Shown: positions 45,289-55,810, counted from the stretch's first letter. The stretch: 64,000 nucleotides of DNA from Scardovia wiggsiae F0424 (GCF_000269605.1 NZ_AKCI01000001.1:124001-188000), one strand, 5' to 3'. Translations and numbers: made by a program. Notes: generated from the letters alone by a model not told the origin.

Positions 45289-45804
45289 TTGGCAACACGT
45301 ATTCGTTTAAAGCGTATGGGTAGGAAGTTTTATGCTTTCTATCGCGTAGTAATTGCTGATTCGCGTAAAAAGCGCGATGGCAAGGTGATCGAACAGATCG
45401 GCATATACGATCCGAACAAGCAGCCGTCGCTGATCCAGATAGATTCTGAGCGGGCACAGTACTGGCTTGGTGTAGGCGCTCAGCCTTCCGAACCTGTTGT
45501 AAAGCTGCTCAAGATCACGGGAGACTGGCAGAAGTTCAAGGGTCTTCCCGGTGCTGAGGGCACGTTGAAGACCGCGGAAGATGGTCCTGATGCAGAAGCA
45601 CGCATTAAAGCTGCCGATGATAAGGCACAGAAGCTTAAAGCTGCGAAGTCCGAAGCTAAGGCTAAAGCTGAGGAAGAAGCTAAAGCTGCAGCAGAGGCAG
45701 CGGCGAAGGAAGCGGAATCGTCTGAATCTGAGGCTGAGGCTGAGACAGCCGACAGTTCTGCCGAATCCGCAGAAGAATCTTCATCTGAGGAAAAGGCTGA
45801 GTAG
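45289..45804 (+). CDS. rpsP: 30S ribosomal protein S16, TTG start
   Basis: A 171-residue protein. The S16 core is residues 1-95 ([30 protein letters not shown] and the following [10 protein letters not shown]). A Lys/Ala/Glu-rich tail of about 75 residues follows, which is common in bifidobacterial S16. The canonical N-terminus begins at TTG 45289, with AAGGAG eight bases upstream; an ATG-started frame would add 24 non-homologous residues. khpA starts three bases after the stop. Confidence 0.93.
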   Translation: MATRIRLKRMGRKFYAFYRVVIADSRKKRDGKVIEQIGIYDPNKQPSLIQIDSERAQYWLGVGAQPSEPVVKLLKITGDWQKFKGLPGAEGTLKTAEDGPDAEARIKAADDKAQKLKAAKSEAKAKAEEEAKAAAEAAAKEAESSESEAEAETADSSAESAEESSSEEKAE

Positions 45805-45806
45805 AT

Positions 45807-46040
45807 ATGCTTACTGAGGCGATTGAACATCTGATTCGCGGTATAGTTGATTTCCCCGATGACGTGTCGGTCCGGTCATATCAGAATCAGCGAGGCGAAC
45901 TTATCCGCGTCCGCGTCAACTCTGAAGATATCGGCCGTGTTATTGGGCGCCACGGGCGCACAGCTACAGCGATCCGCACAGTGATCCAGGCGATTGCCGA
46001 TCACAGTGTCCGCGTTGATATTATGGATGCGCGACCGTAA
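45807..46040 (+). CDS. khpA: KH-domain RNA-binding protein KhpA
   Basis: 77 residues, the usual length. A single KH domain with the RVNSEDIGRVIGRHGRTATAIRTVIQA segment containing the GxxG loop (GRHG). KhpA proteins bind small and messenger RNAs, often with KhpB. It always follows rpsP in this arrangement; two bases separate them. Confidence 0.95.
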   Translation: MLTEAIEHLIRGIVDFPDDVSVRSYQNQRGELIRVRVNSEDIGRVIGRHGRTATAIRTVIQAIADHSVRVDIMDARP

Positions 46041-46069
46041 TAAGCATTAATAAGCATTAAATTTCTGCG

Positions 46070-46101
46070 GGGCAGGCCTGTTTCAGGTCTGTCCTTTATT
46101 T
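46070..46101 (+). terminator. Terminator after khpA
   Basis: GGGCAGGCCTG pairs imperfectly with CAGGTCTGTCC (46084-46094) around TTT and is followed by TTTATTTATT. Confidence 0.75.
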
Positions 46102-46368
46102 ATTGATCTGTATCTGTATAGATGTAGAGGAGACCCGGTATTTATAGGCAGGAGTACGGGTAGGGGAGGAAGGGCATAAGGAGGGGGAGGGGGGCACTAT
46201 AGATGCTTATATTGAAGGAGGGGCTGCCGGCCGATGCCGGCAGGACAGGCAGCCGAATAGACACATATTCAAGCAATTGGTTATCCGGGCAGCCGGTTAT
46301 TTTTGGGGATTTCCGGGCAGTTGGGCAGCACGGCAGCAGGATAGCCAGTCATGTAACCATGCGGATGC

Positions 46369-46463
46369 TTTTGTGTGTGGGAGAGGCGTGAAAAGCACTT
46401 CCAATGTTGAACGCATTGTATCAGCATGATATTTTTGTGTGTGGACAGGGCATGAAAAGCACT
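46369..46463. repeat. Pair of 31-base direct repeats
   Basis: 46369-46399 and 46433-46463 share TTTTGTGTGTGG at the start and TGAAAAGCACT at the end with a few differences between. They lie in the gene-free space after khpA (46102-46484), which otherwise shows only a short purine-rich stretch (46140-46200). Confidence 0.75.
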
Positions 46464-46484
46464 CCCGCCAGTTATCCTACTAAG

Positions 46485-47657
46485 TTACCCTACGATCAGT
46501 GTTGAGACAAGGGCACGGTGATCCGTCCGCGGTATAACCAGCGATTTGACGGTGGCTGCCCGGACAGGGCCCGAGTAAAGCACGTGATCTATCTCAATCA
46601 GTGACGGCACCAGGGGCCAGGAGGCTGGGAAGGTGGGGTGCATCCCTTTATGGAGGTTGTAGGAAGCATCAGTCAGCCCGCTGCTGAGGATATTGCGGAA
46701 AACAGAGTGATGGATCCCGGAGTTCATATCTCCGGCAATTACAGTAGCTTCAATATGGGTGGAAATACCGAGGGAAGGATTATTGACCTGCGCGAAGCTT
46801 TTCAGGGCATTTATGCTGTTCCGCCATGATTCGCCGCCGCGCTGGGGCGATTTTGGATGGGTGCTGCCGAAAAGGATGTTATGCCCGTTAACGGATACTA
46901 CGGCTGTCGGTATTTGGGAAGATTCGGACTGGACCGATTTATCATGCTGCTCGGCAGGCTGTTTACGTGTCCAGACAGCATTGAAGCCGCCGTTGTCCCG
47001 ACTGGTTTTTGCGCCGGACTGCAGGAAGGGGAGCTCATCTGAGATCCCGGCGGCTCCCATACGGTCAATGAAAGAATCGGTTGCCTCCTGAACGCACAGT
47101 ACATCAACGTGGTTCGTTTTAATGGCCTGTACGATGCTTCCGGTGTCCGCCTGCCCATAGCGCGCATTTATAGTCATCACGGTTACGGCTGAGGGGTTGC
47201 TCAGCGAGCTTGCTTCCGAACCGGGGGCCCCGTCAGATACCGCATTTGATGCTGTCTGCCGGGGCAGCGCCAGGATCTGGTTCAGGGACTGGGGGATCTC
47301 AGTAAAATAACCGATCGACCATACGATTTCAATAGCGATCAGAAAGAAAGAGACCAGGGATTGCCCCCACGAACGCCGTGCGAGTGCAATAGCAAGGATG
47401 ACCAGCAGCGGTACGATCAGCAGGGGGATAAGGGCAGTTGCTTCGGGTACTGGCCTAAGGTAGCTGAAACGCTCAGGCAAAAAGTGCAGGCACATCCATA
47501 AAACAATAATGATAAGAAGTATCCACAGAATCATAGAGCTCTTTTTCCTTTTTCTTGATTTCTTCCCGGATGAACGTTTGGAAGCCTCGGATGGATTGTA
47601 GCTGTTATAGTATTGCGCTGTGCTTGATGCGGAAGAGTTTCCCTGTTGAACAGCCAT
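46485..47657 (-). CDS. Endonuclease/exonuclease/phosphatase-family membrane protein
   Basis: A 390-residue protein with a basic Ser-rich N-terminus, three membrane helices (roughly 40-60, 70-90, 97-115) and a C-terminal EEP domain. Domain motifs: VTVMTINARYG, VDVLCVQEAT (metal-binding Glu), VIAGDMNSGIHHS (Asp/Asn pair), IEIDHVLYSG and RTDHRALVSTL (catalytic His). The catalytic part would face outside. The substrate might be DNA, RNA or a phospho-compound; it cannot be told. AAGGAGG lies three bases before ATG 47657. Confidence 0.82.
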   Translation of the reverse strand: MAVQQGNSSASSTAQYYNSYNPSEASKRSSGKKSRKRKKSSMILWILLIIIVLWMCLHFLPERFSYLRPVPEATALIPLLIVPLLVILAIALARRSWGQSLVSFFLIAIEIVWSIGYFTEIPQSLNQILALPRQTASNAVSDGAPGSEASSLSNPSAVTVMTINARYGQADTGSIVQAIKTNHVDVLCVQEATDSFIDRMGAAGISDELPFLQSGAKTSRDNGGFNAVWTRKQPAEQHDKSVQSESSQIPTAVVSVNGHNILFGSTHPKSPQRGGESWRNSINALKSFAQVNNPSLGISTHIEATVIAGDMNSGIHHSVFRNILSSGLTDASYNLHKGMHPTFPASWPLVPSLIEIDHVLYSGPVRAATVKSLVIPRTDHRALVSTLIVG

Positions 47658-47880
47658 TATCCTCCTTAATTTGTGGACAGTATGGTGGCCTGCGGTAACT
47701 GCCTTGGATGCCGTGGATGTTTTTGGATAACACGGGCATCTCAATGCCTCAGATACCCTGGAGCTCCGGGCATCTCAGGCGCCTCCGAGGCCCCTGAGTA
47801 TCCAGGAATCCTGTATCCCTCCATGATTCCCCGCAGATATGCAGAAAGGTAAGAGCCTGGAGGCCTCTTTTCCATGAGGC

Positions 47881-49509
47881 TCAGGTGAGCCCGGGGATAT
47901 TGAGGTTACCAAGATTGCCCAGATCAACGTTGTCAAGATCCTGCCCAAGCCCTGTGCCCAATCCGCCTGGGAGCTGGCCGGGCTGCGGTTTCTTCATGAA
48001 AGAAGACCCGCTGCCGCCTTTATGCCCGCCGAGTTTTTCCCTCAGGGCTTTTTCCTCAGCTTCACGTTTCATGGGGTTCCCTGAACGCCCTGACTTGTTC
48101 CGGTTCTTTTTCTTATTCTTTTTGTTCTTACGCGGGGAATTGCTATTGCCTATACCCGGCATACTGCTGCCTGACATCCGCTTCATCATTTTTGCGGCCT
48201 GGCTGAACCGGTCAAGAAGCCCGTTTACTGCTGATACTGTGACGCCAGAACCGTAAGCAATCCGTGCCCTGCGGCTTCCGTCCAGTATCTGCGGGTTGCG
48301 GCGTTCCTCGGGCGTCATGGAATGGATAATAGCCTCAGTGCGGTCGACCTCCTTTTCATCGAACTGGTCGATCGCCTGCCGGTACTGCGACATACCCGGT
48401 ATCATACCCAGGAGTTTCTTCATCGAACCAAGCTGCCGCACCTGCTGAAGCTGGCTTAGGAAATCATCCAGGCCGAAAGTGCCCTCGGCCATTTTTTCTG
48501 CAGCTTCGCGGGCTTCCTGCTCATCAAACTGTTTCTGCGCCTGTTCAATAAGGGTAAGGACATCACCCATGTCGAGGATGCGGGAAGCCATGCGGTCGGG
48601 GTGGAAGACCTCAAAATCTTTGAGCCCTTCGCCTGTTGAGGAGAAAAGGATAGGCTTGCCGGTAACTGACGCCACCGACAAAGCGGCACCGCCCCGGGCA
48701 TCGCCATCGATCTTTGACAGGACGACGCCTGTAAAATCAACACCTTCATTGAAGGCTTCCGCCGTAGCGACAGCATCCTGGCCTATCATGGCATCAATAA
48801 CGAAAAGGATCTCATCAGGATCAACAGCATCGCGTATATTGCGGGCCTGGCGCATAAGCTCTTCGTCAACGCCAAGACGGCCTGCAGTGTCAATGATCAC
48901 TGTGTCATAAAGCTTCTGGCGGGCAACGTCGATGGAATCCCTGGCGACTTTGACAGGATCCCCGGCCGCAAGCCCGGCAGGGACGACATCCGAGCTTCCT
49001 GACTGTACCCCGGGCTCAGGCGCATAAACCGGCACCCCGGCGCGCTCGCCGACAACCTGGAGCTGGGTCACGGCGTTAGGCCGCTGGAGATCGGCAGCTA
49101 CAAGCATAGGCGTATGCCCAAGGTCTTTCAGCCAATATCCGAGTTTCCCTGCAAGCGTTGTCTTGCCGGCACCTTGGAGGCCTGCCAGCATGATGATTGT
49201 AGGAGGGTTTTTGGCGAAATTAAGGGGGCGGTCTACATTGGCCCCCAGTATTTCGGTCAGCTCATCATTAACGATCGATACTACCTGCTGCGCAGGGTTT
49301 AGGGCCTGCGAGACTTCTTCTGCGAGAGCCCTCTCGCGCACCCGCGCAGTAAAGCTTTTGACGACGTCCAGCGAAACGTCAGCGTCAAGAAGCGCACGGC
49401 GGATTTCGCGGACCGTACCGTCAATATCTGATTCTGAGAGTTTCCCTTTGGACCGAAGATGCTTGAACGCCCCGGTCAGACGGTCTGTAAGTGAACTAAA
49501 TGCTGCCAT
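47881..49509 (-). CDS. ffh: Signal recognition particle protein Ffh
   Basis: A 542-residue GTPase that targets nascent membrane proteins. The N domain is followed by G motifs GLQGAGKTT (about 108), DLQRPNAVTQL, DTAGRLGVDEELM and SKIDGDARGGAALS, then the M domain with MKKLLGMIPGM and a Met/Gly/Lys-rich tail. The insertion SGSSDVVPAGLAAGDP after the DLQRPNAV motif is modest. It is transcribed leftwards after cysS. Confidence 0.95.
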   Translation of the reverse strand: MAAFSSLTDRLTGAFKHLRSKGKLSESDIDGTVREIRRALLDADVSLDVVKSFTARVRERALAEEVSQALNPAQQVVSIVNDELTEILGANVDRPLNFAKNPPTIIMLAGLQGAGKTTLAGKLGYWLKDLGHTPMLVAADLQRPNAVTQLQVVGERAGVPVYAPEPGVQSGSSDVVPAGLAAGDPVKVARDSIDVARQKLYDTVIIDTAGRLGVDEELMRQARNIRDAVDPDEILFVIDAMIGQDAVATAEAFNEGVDFTGVVLSKIDGDARGGAALSVASVTGKPILFSSTGEGLKDFEVFHPDRMASRILDMGDVLTLIEQAQKQFDEQEAREAAEKMAEGTFGLDDFLSQLQQVRQLGSMKKLLGMIPGMSQYRQAIDQFDEKEVDRTEAIIHSMTPEERRNPQILDGSRRARIAYGSGVTVSAVNGLLDRFSQAAKMMKRMSGSSMPGIGNSNSPRKNKKNKKKNRNKSGRSGNPMKREAEEKALREKLGGHKGGSGSSFMKKPQPGQLPGGLGTGLGQDLDNVDLGNLGNLNIPGLT

Positions 49510-49541
49510 AATCCTTTATTTTAAGATAGAGAGGGGAATTT

Positions 49542-51278
49542 CTAAAGTTTCCATGCAGGGCCGTGCGGGGTATCTTCAATAATGATACCTGCTTCTGCGA
49601 GCATATCGCGAATAGCATCCGCGCGGGTAAAATCCTTGGATTTCCGGGCTTCTTCGCGTTCCCTGAGCTGCGCGGAAACAAGGGCATCCAAAGCCTGTGC
49701 AGCCTGTGACGGGGAAGATGCAGGGGAAGGATAAGCTGCCTGCGAAGGAACAGGGGAAGATTCCCGCACGGATGACAGCTGGCCACCGGTGAAGGAAGCA
49801 GCGGCTGCAAAACTGTTCCCGCCGGAGAGCCACTGGGGATCCAGAGGGTCTAATCCGAAGGCATCAAGCATAGCCCGCACAGATAGCACCGTATTTTTCA
49901 GATCGCTGTTCAGGCTGCCCGGTGTTCCGCTCTCTGACCCCTCCTGGCTGCTGATGCCGGCGGCTGACGCCATGCTGGCCATCAGCGTATTCCCTCTGCG
50001 GATCTCGCTGAATATTACTGCGATTGCGCCCGAAACGCTGAAATCGTCATTCATGGCGCGTGTGAAGCTTTCAGGCAAGTCGTCAGCGCCTACGGCAAGC
50101 ACCTCTTCGCGGGTAGGCCGGACTGCTGCCGCAGCAGCGTGTTCAAGGAAATTCATGATCCGGCTGTATGCGCTTTCGGCTTCCTGCAGTGTTTGAGCGC
50201 TCCACTCCAGCATAGACCGGTATTGGACGGCTGCCAGGGCGTACCGGGCGACCCACGGGGTATGGCTGGACAGTATGGATCCGACAGATAAGCCGTTCCC
50301 CAGCGATTTGCTCATCTTTTCGCCTTTTTGTGTCACCCATGCAGAATGCATCCAGTGGTGGGCAAATCCCCATCCGGCAGCACGGGACTGTGCCATTTCA
50401 TTCTCATGATGGGGGAAACGCAGGTCAAGCCCGCCGCCGTGGATATCGAAATCATCGCCCAGATACCGCCTACTCATAGCGGAGCATTCCAGATGCCATC
50501 CCGGGCGCCCTGTGCCGAAAGGGGTTTCCCATCGTGCAGTACTGGGGTCTGTATCTTTGGAAGCTTTCCATAAAGCGAAATCACGCGGGTCATGCTTAGC
50601 TTCCGACTGATCAGCAGCATCAGCGGGGTTGTATTTATCTTCACCTGAGGCATCTACTGAAGGGCCGAGGGCGTCAGCAACGCGGGCTGCCTCATCAGCT
50701 TCCCCTGTCTGCACGCCGCCTTCCTGGTGTGTCAGTGCGCCGTATTCTTTCCACGAGGGTACGTCAAAATATACATTCCCGGAAGGGGTACCGTCAGCGT
50801 TAGCGGTTATATAAGCGTGCCCGCGGTCTATGAGCCGTTCAACAAGGCTGACCATATCAGTGATGTGGCCGGTTGCGCGCGGCTCATAAGTGGGCGCAAG
50901 GACCCCCAGGGCATTGTAGGCATCTGTGAACTCATCCTCGTAGTAGTGCGCGCGCGCCCACCAGTTCTGGCCTTCTGCGGCCGATCTGTTCAGGATCTTG
51001 TCGTCAATATCGGTAACATTGCGTACAAATACGACTTCGTATCCAAGCTTCATCAGCCAGCGGCGGATAACGTCAAAAGCCACACCGGCCCTGAGATGCC
51101 CGATATGCGGGGAGCTCTGCACTGTTGCCCCGCACACGTACATAGTGACCTTCCCGGGGACGATAGGTGTAAAATCAACGGTCCCGTGGCGGGCAGTGTC
51201 ATAGATGCGGATATGCTCCGCTGCCTTCGCGAGTACGGTGTCAGGGTGGATAGTCAAACCATTGGTTGTACTGGCCAT
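49542..51278 (-). CDS. cysS: Cysteinyl-tRNA synthetase
   Basis: A 578-residue class I synthetase. HIGH is at about 58-61, the zinc Cys are in MYVCGATVQ and WHLECSAMS, and KMSKSLGN marks the second catalytic loop. Two insertions make it longer than usual: a polar stretch around residue 210-235 and an Ala/Ser/Pro-rich stretch near 515-540. ATG 51278 is chosen since the family's N-terminus starts soon after; upstream starts would add about 15 residues. ffh follows 32 bases downstream. Confidence 0.95.
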   Translation of the reverse strand: MASTTNGLTIHPDTVLAKAAEHIRIYDTARHGTVDFTPIVPGKVTMYVCGATVQSSPHIGHLRAGVAFDVIRRWLMKLGYEVVFVRNVTDIDDKILNRSAAEGQNWWARAHYYEDEFTDAYNALGVLAPTYEPRATGHITDMVSLVERLIDRGHAYITANADGTPSGNVYFDVPSWKEYGALTHQEGGVQTGEADEAARVADALGPSVDASGEDKYNPADAADQSEAKHDPRDFALWKASKDTDPSTARWETPFGTGRPGWHLECSAMSRRYLGDDFDIHGGGLDLRFPHHENEMAQSRAAGWGFAHHWMHSAWVTQKGEKMSKSLGNGLSVGSILSSHTPWVARYALAAVQYRSMLEWSAQTLQEAESAYSRIMNFLEHAAAAAVRPTREEVLAVGADDLPESFTRAMNDDFSVSGAIAVIFSEIRRGNTLMASMASAAGISSQEGSESGTPGSLNSDLKNTVLSVRAMLDAFGLDPLDPQWLSGGNSFAAAASFTGGQLSSVRESSPVPSQAAYPSPASSPSQAAQALDALVSAQLREREEARKSKDFTRADAIRDMLAEAGIIIEDTPHGPAWKL

Positions 51279-51542
51279 AAGCTCAGGGATCCTCTGCTGT
51301 TCGTATGTGTGCCGTGCCTCCATCTTTTCCGGGTGCCGGCATCGTGCTGCAGCCGTTGCGGCTGTATACCTGTCTGCTCATACTCTACCTCATGGAGGCA
51401 ACCTGGCTGATGCCATCCTGTATCCTTAATATTTTCCCTTGTATCCTTTTATTTTTCTGTTACCTTCTCTGCGTATTTCCGAAGATTTTCATCGCAGTGG
51501 TGTAATATATCCTGTGCACAATAGAATTATGGGTGAAAGATT

Positions 51543-52262
51543 ATGGGTCGATCTGAAATTATTATTTTTCAGCATGTAGAGTGGGAGAAGCCCGGCCGTA
51601 TCGCATATGCTTTTGAAGACAGCGGGCTGGGTTATTCGGTCCTTAATATTTCCAAAGAAAAGAAAGCTGATCTCCCGGATATCAGCGGTATTGCAGGGAT
51701 AGTAATAATGGGCGGCCCTATGGGGGCCAGGGATTTCGATGCATATCCCGGCCTCAGGGATGAAGCCAGGCTTGCGAAAGATGCTGTTTCTGCCGGGATC
51801 CCTGTGCTGGGCGTATGCCTGGGGCATCAGATCATCGCAACAGCCCTGGGCGCAAAGCTTAAACCCGCAGGGGCGGCAGAGCTCGGCTTTGCCCCAGTTG
51901 ATCGCGTTTCGCGCGATGAATGGCTTCCTCTGGGAAAGAAACCGGTCTCGGTCCTGCACTGGCATTCTGATACTGTTGGCTGTCCCGATGGAGGGACTGT
52001 GATCGCCTCAACGAAGAAAACGAAAAACCAGGCGTTCCGTTGCGGTTCGGCCCTGGGACTGCAGTTCCATCTCGAGGTTGATACTATGCTTTTTGAGGAA
52101 TGGCTCAATACCAAGAAAATGACAGGGGACCTTAAAAAATCGCAGATATCGCGCATGAAAGATGATTTTGAGAAGGAATCCCCCGCACTCCAGGTGCTTG
52201 CAGATACGGTCTTCTCAGGTTTTGCGGCGCGCTGCACAAGTTTTGCCAGGGACCACGAGTGA
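51543..52262 (+). CDS. Class I glutamine amidotransferase-like protein
   Basis: A 239-residue protein with the triad of glutamine amidotransferases: nucleophile in GVCLGHQ (Cys about 92), and His-Glu in LQFHLEVD (about 177-179). The IVIMGGPMGARD loop forms the oxyanion region. It resembles stand-alone GMP-synthase-like amidotransferases with no attached synthetase domain; the acceptor reaction is unknown. The next gene starts on its stop codon, so the pair is translationally coupled. Confidence 0.85.
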   Translation: MGRSEIIIFQHVEWEKPGRIAYAFEDSGLGYSVLNISKEKKADLPDISGIAGIVIMGGPMGARDFDAYPGLRDEARLAKDAVSAGIPVLGVCLGHQIIATALGAKLKPAGAAELGFAPVDRVSRDEWLPLGKKPVSVLHWHSDTVGCPDGGTVIASTKKTKNQAFRCGSALGLQFHLEVDTMLFEEWLNTKKMTGDLKKSQISRMKDDFEKESPALQVLADTVFSGFAARCTSFARDHE

Positions 52263-54148
52263 TGCCGGTTTTTGATATAGGGCTTGAACAGGTTTCCCTG
52301 TCATACGCTACAAAAAATATATATGACAATGTGACTGTAGGCGTTAACGAGGGCGACCGTATCGGGATCGTGGGGCGCAACGGTGACGGCAAAACCACCG
52401 TGCTCCATCTGCTTTCGGGATCTCAGCAGCCGGATTCAGGGCGTGTTTCTGCGCGGAACGGGCTTTCGCTGGGGATACTTGAACAGTATGACAGCCTGGA
52501 TGATAACGGTACTGTGCAGCAGGCTGCGCTTGGCGGGCAGGAAGAGTATGAATGGGCGTCCCGGCAGCATACCCGGGAAATAGTTGAAACGCTGCTCAGC
52601 GGTATCGGGCTTGACAGCCGGATCGGCAGCCTGTCGGGCGGGCAGCGAAGGCGCGTGGACCTGGCCCGGCTGCTGCTCGGGGACTGGAATATCCTCCTCC
52701 TTGACGAGCCCACGAACCATCTTGATATGGCGACTATCCGCTGGCTGGCAGAGCATCTGAAGAACCGGTGGCAGCGTGGTGCCGGGGCGCTTCTGGTGGT
52801 CACTCACGACCGATGGTTCCTTGACGATGTCTGTACCCATATGTGGGAGGTCCATGATGGGGGCATTGACCCTTTTGAAGGGGGATACAGCGCATATATC
52901 GAGCAGCGGGTGGAGCGGGACCGCCAGGCGGATGCAGCTGAAGCCAGGCGCCGCAATCTTGCCCGCAAAGAACTGGTGTGGCTTGCCAGAGGCGCCCGGG
53001 CCCGTTCAACCAAACAGAAGTTCCATGTGAAGGCTGCCCGCGAACTGATCGCTGATGTCCCTGACGCCCGCAACACCCTGCAGCTGAAGCGGATGGCGGT
53101 CTCCCGGCTGGGCAAGATGGTCGTTGACCTGGAGGATGTATCAGTAGCGTATCCCGGCAATAATGGCGCGGACGAAGAAACGTCCGGCGGCTTCGGGCAT
53201 ACAGTGCTTGATAATATTACATGGCTTATCGGCCCGGGGGACAGGTTCGGTATCGTAGGCGCCAACGGTGCCGGGAAGTCGACCCTCCTCCGTGTTATTG
53301 ATGGGTCACTGGAACCTTCCTCCGGGCGTGTCAAAATAGGCAAAACTGTCAAGTTTGCCGTGCTCTCGCAGCGCCTCGATGAGCTGGAGGGGCTGGGGGA
53401 GTATACAGTCAACGAAGTGCTGGGCAGATACAGGTCGGTCTATCTGGTTGACGGCAAAGAGACGACGCCGGTGCAGCTTATGGAGAGGCTCGGGTTTGGA
53501 TCTGCGCAGCTTATGACTCCGGTCAGGGATCTGTCGGGCGGCCAGAAAAGGCGGATGCAGCTTCTGCTGATCCTTCTTGACGAACCGAATGTCCTGATCA
53601 TGGATGAACCGGGCAATGACCTTGACACGGATATGCTTGCCGTTATGGAGGACCTGCTGGATACCTGGCCCGGCACCCTTATTGTCGTATCCCACGACAG
53701 CTATTTGCTGGAGCGGGTCACTGACCAGCAGTTTGCTCTGGATAACGGGAAGATCGTCCATCTCCCGGGCGGTATCAATGATTATTTCGATATGCTTGAC
53801 CGCTCTGCGGATAATAGCCGCCATCTTGGTGCTTCGGCAGCGGTATCCCGGGAAGCGCCGGGGCAGGATGGGGACCGGGGGAAGGCTTTGCGGGCGGCTA
53901 AGCGCGAGGCTTCCAGGCGGGCAGGTTCAATTGAGCGGAAAATCAATAAACTCAATGCTTCCAGAACAGGGATCGAGGACCAGATGGCAGCCTGGGATCC
54001 CGGCGACTATGAAGGCCTCAGCAGGCTTAACGTCCAGCTGCACGGGATCGAAGCAGAGATTGCCGCGCTGGAGGAAGAGTGGCTCGGGCTTCAGGAATTT
54101 ATGGAAGATACGGGTCCGAATTTTAATACGGAGAAATACGGAAATTGA
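52262..54148 (+). CDS. ABC-F family ATPase
   Basis: A 628-residue soluble protein with two ABC domains and no membrane helices. The first has GRNGDGKTT, LSGGQRRRVDLARLLL and LLLDEPTNHLD; the second GANGAGKST, LSGGQKRRMQLLLILLDEP and MDEPGNDLD, where the usual DEPTNDLD has Gly for Thr. A charged C-terminal coiled coil (about 560-628) follows. ABC-F proteins act on the ribosome in translation quality control or antibiotic protection; the specific role here is unknown. ATG 52262 overlaps the previous stop by one base. Confidence 0.9.
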   Translation: MPVFDIGLEQVSLSYATKNIYDNVTVGVNEGDRIGIVGRNGDGKTTVLHLLSGSQQPDSGRVSARNGLSLGILEQYDSLDDNGTVQQAALGGQEEYEWASRQHTREIVETLLSGIGLDSRIGSLSGGQRRRVDLARLLLGDWNILLLDEPTNHLDMATIRWLAEHLKNRWQRGAGALLVVTHDRWFLDDVCTHMWEVHDGGIDPFEGGYSAYIEQRVERDRQADAAEARRRNLARKELVWLARGARARSTKQKFHVKAARELIADVPDARNTLQLKRMAVSRLGKMVVDLEDVSVAYPGNNGADEETSGGFGHTVLDNITWLIGPGDRFGIVGANGAGKSTLLRVIDGSLEPSSGRVKIGKTVKFAVLSQRLDELEGLGEYTVNEVLGRYRSVYLVDGKETTPVQLMERLGFGSAQLMTPVRDLSGGQKRRMQLLLILLDEPNVLIMDEPGNDLDTDMLAVMEDLLDTWPGTLIVVSHDSYLLERVTDQQFALDNGKIVHLPGGINDYFDMLDRSADNSRHLGASAAVSREAPGQDGDRGKALRAAKREASRRAGSIERKINKLNASRTGIEDQMAAWDPGDYEGLSRLNVQLHGIEAEIAALEEEWLGLQEFMEDTGPNFNTEKYGN

Positions 54149-54245
54149 ATAAATATACTAAAATAAAGTTCCGGCGCACGACTACTGTAAGAGAGTAATA
54201 TAGTAGAGCAGAAACACGGTTACAGAAAGCAGGAAGCAGGTACTT

Positions 54246-55580
54246 ATGGCTGATATAAATAGATCTGATACGGCCCAATACGGTCATTCCGGCAGCCCAT
54301 ATCAGGATGCCGTACATATCACTTCTGAGATTGGCCCGCTCCGCAGCGTGATCCTGCGCAGGCCGGGGGCAGAAGTGGAAAACATCACCCCTGATCTGAT
54401 GGACCGCCTCCTTTTTGACGATATCCCTTACCTTCCCGAGGCGCAGAAAGAACACGACGCTTTTGCACAGACCCTGCGTGATGCCGGTGCGGAAGTCCTC
54501 TACCTTGAAGACCTTACGGCACAGGCGCTTGCCGATGATACAGCACGCGGGAAGTTTATCGACCAGATACTGGCTGAATCGCATTATCGGGTAGGGTATG
54601 TGCACGACGGGCTGAAACGTTATCTTTTAAGCCTGGAGCCAAGGAAAATGGTTCAGAATATTATGGCGGGTGTGCGCAAAGATGAGATCGACATCAGCAT
54701 CGCCAGCCTCGAAGAGCTCGCTGAAAACGCGAATTATCCTTTCCTCCTCGAACCTATGCCCAACCTTTATTTTACAAGGGATCCTGCGGCAGTGATCGGC
54801 AACGGTGTGCTTATCAACCATATGGCTTTCCACGCGCGGAAGCGCGAGTCCCTTTTTATGGAATATGTGCTTAAATACAATCCGCGTTTTGCCGGGCAGG
54901 ATATCCCTGTGTGGAGGGGGCGGAAGGTCCATTCCCGTATTGAGGGCGGGGATGTCCTGGTACTGAACGGGCATGTGGTTGCAATCGGCATTTCAGAGCG
55001 CACCTCTGCCAATGCAATAGAAGATGTTGCGCGCTCCCTGTTCGGACGTTCCGCGTATGACACGGTGATTGGCATCAATATCCCGCACGGCCATGCTACT
55101 ATGCATCTGGATACTGTTTTTACAATGATCAACACTGACCAGTTCACTGTCCATCCGTCGATCATGGATTCGGGCGGGCGGATAGATACGTATATTATCC
55201 GGCCTTCCGCTCAGGCCGTGCGTGAAGGCAATATCAGCAGCGGCCAGGGCAGCTACGGGGATGGGAGCATCCGGATCACCCATTGCACAGACCTCACCGA
55301 TGTCCTTAAAACTGTTCTGGGCAAAACTGAAGTAGATCTTATCCCTACAGGCAACGCGGATCCGGTGGTCGCCCCGCGCGAACAGTGGAACGATGCTTCT
55401 AACACTTTTGCGGTGGCGCCGGGTGAAGTCGTCACCTATAACCGTAATTATGTGTCGAATGACCTGCTGCGCCGGCATGGGATAACTGTGCATGAAATCG
55501 ATTCCAGTGAGCTTTCCCGGGGGCGCGGGGGTCCCAGATGCATGACCATGCCTGTTGTCCGGGATGATGTGGCTCAGTAG
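54246..55580 (+). CDS. arcA: Arginine deiminase
   Basis: A 444-residue enzyme converting arginine to citrulline and ammonia. Visible catalytic and substrate segments: [18 protein letters not shown] (with the Phe-Thr-Arg-Asp motif), [12 protein letters not shown] (Glu/Asp), [14 protein letters not shown] (catalytic His) and [10 protein letters not shown] with nucleophile Cys432. It is the first gene of an arcA-argF pair. Upstream AT-rich sequence (54150-54215) has a partial TGAATAAATATA match to ARG boxes and an imperfect CTACT/AGTAG repeat. Carbamate kinase and antiporter genes of the ADI pathway are not in the window. Confidence 0.95.
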   Translation: MADINRSDTAQYGHSGSPYQDAVHITSEIGPLRSVILRRPGAEVENITPDLMDRLLFDDIPYLPEAQKEHDAFAQTLRDAGAEVLYLEDLTAQALADDTARGKFIDQILAESHYRVGYVHDGLKRYLLSLEPRKMVQNIMAGVRKDEIDISIASLEELAENANYPFLLEPMPNLYFTRDPAAVIGNGVLINHMAFHARKRESLFMEYVLKYNPRFAGQDIPVWRGRKVHSRIEGGDVLVLNGHVVAIGISERTSANAIEDVARSLFGRSAYDTVIGINIPHGHATMHLDTVFTMINTDQFTVHPSIMDSGGRIDTYIIRPSAQAVREGNISSGQGSYGDGSIRITHCTDLTDVLKTVLGKTEVDLIPTGNADPVVAPREQWNDASNTFAVAPGEVVTYNRNYVSNDLLRRHGITVHEIDSSELSRGRGGPRCMTMPVVRDDVAQ

Positions 55581-55628
55581 TGTAATGTGTATGGGGCTCA
55601 GCAGTGTACCTCGAATGCGTTACAAGCA

Positions 55629-55678
55629 TGTTTAGAGCTGTTTAGAGCGCGTTTCGTAAGGTTGCGTTTCGTAAGGGT
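55629..55678 (+). repeat. Two sets of short tandem repeats between arcA and argF
   Basis: TGTTTAGAGC occurs twice in tandem (55629-55638, 55639-55648), then the 15-mer GCGTTTCGTAAGGTT (55649-55663) repeats with one change (55664-55678). The function is unknown. Confidence 0.85.
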
Positions 55679-55787
55679 TGGCTATTTGTCCATCATGTAG
55701 CGATATCCCTGTCCTGAAGCCTGAAATAAGTAAGCCCTGCTAATCTTGGAGCGGTATAAAACAATAAACAGCAGCGGGCACAGGAGG

Positions 55788-55810
55788 CCCGGCATAAAAA
55801 GCGTGCCGGG
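55788..55810 (+). promoter_or_regulatory. Hairpin upstream of argF ribosome site
   Basis: CCCGGCA and TGCCGGG pair around nine bases, ending about 24 bases before the AAGGAG ribosome site. It may act as a partial terminator or processing site in the arcA-argF message. Confidence 0.45.
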
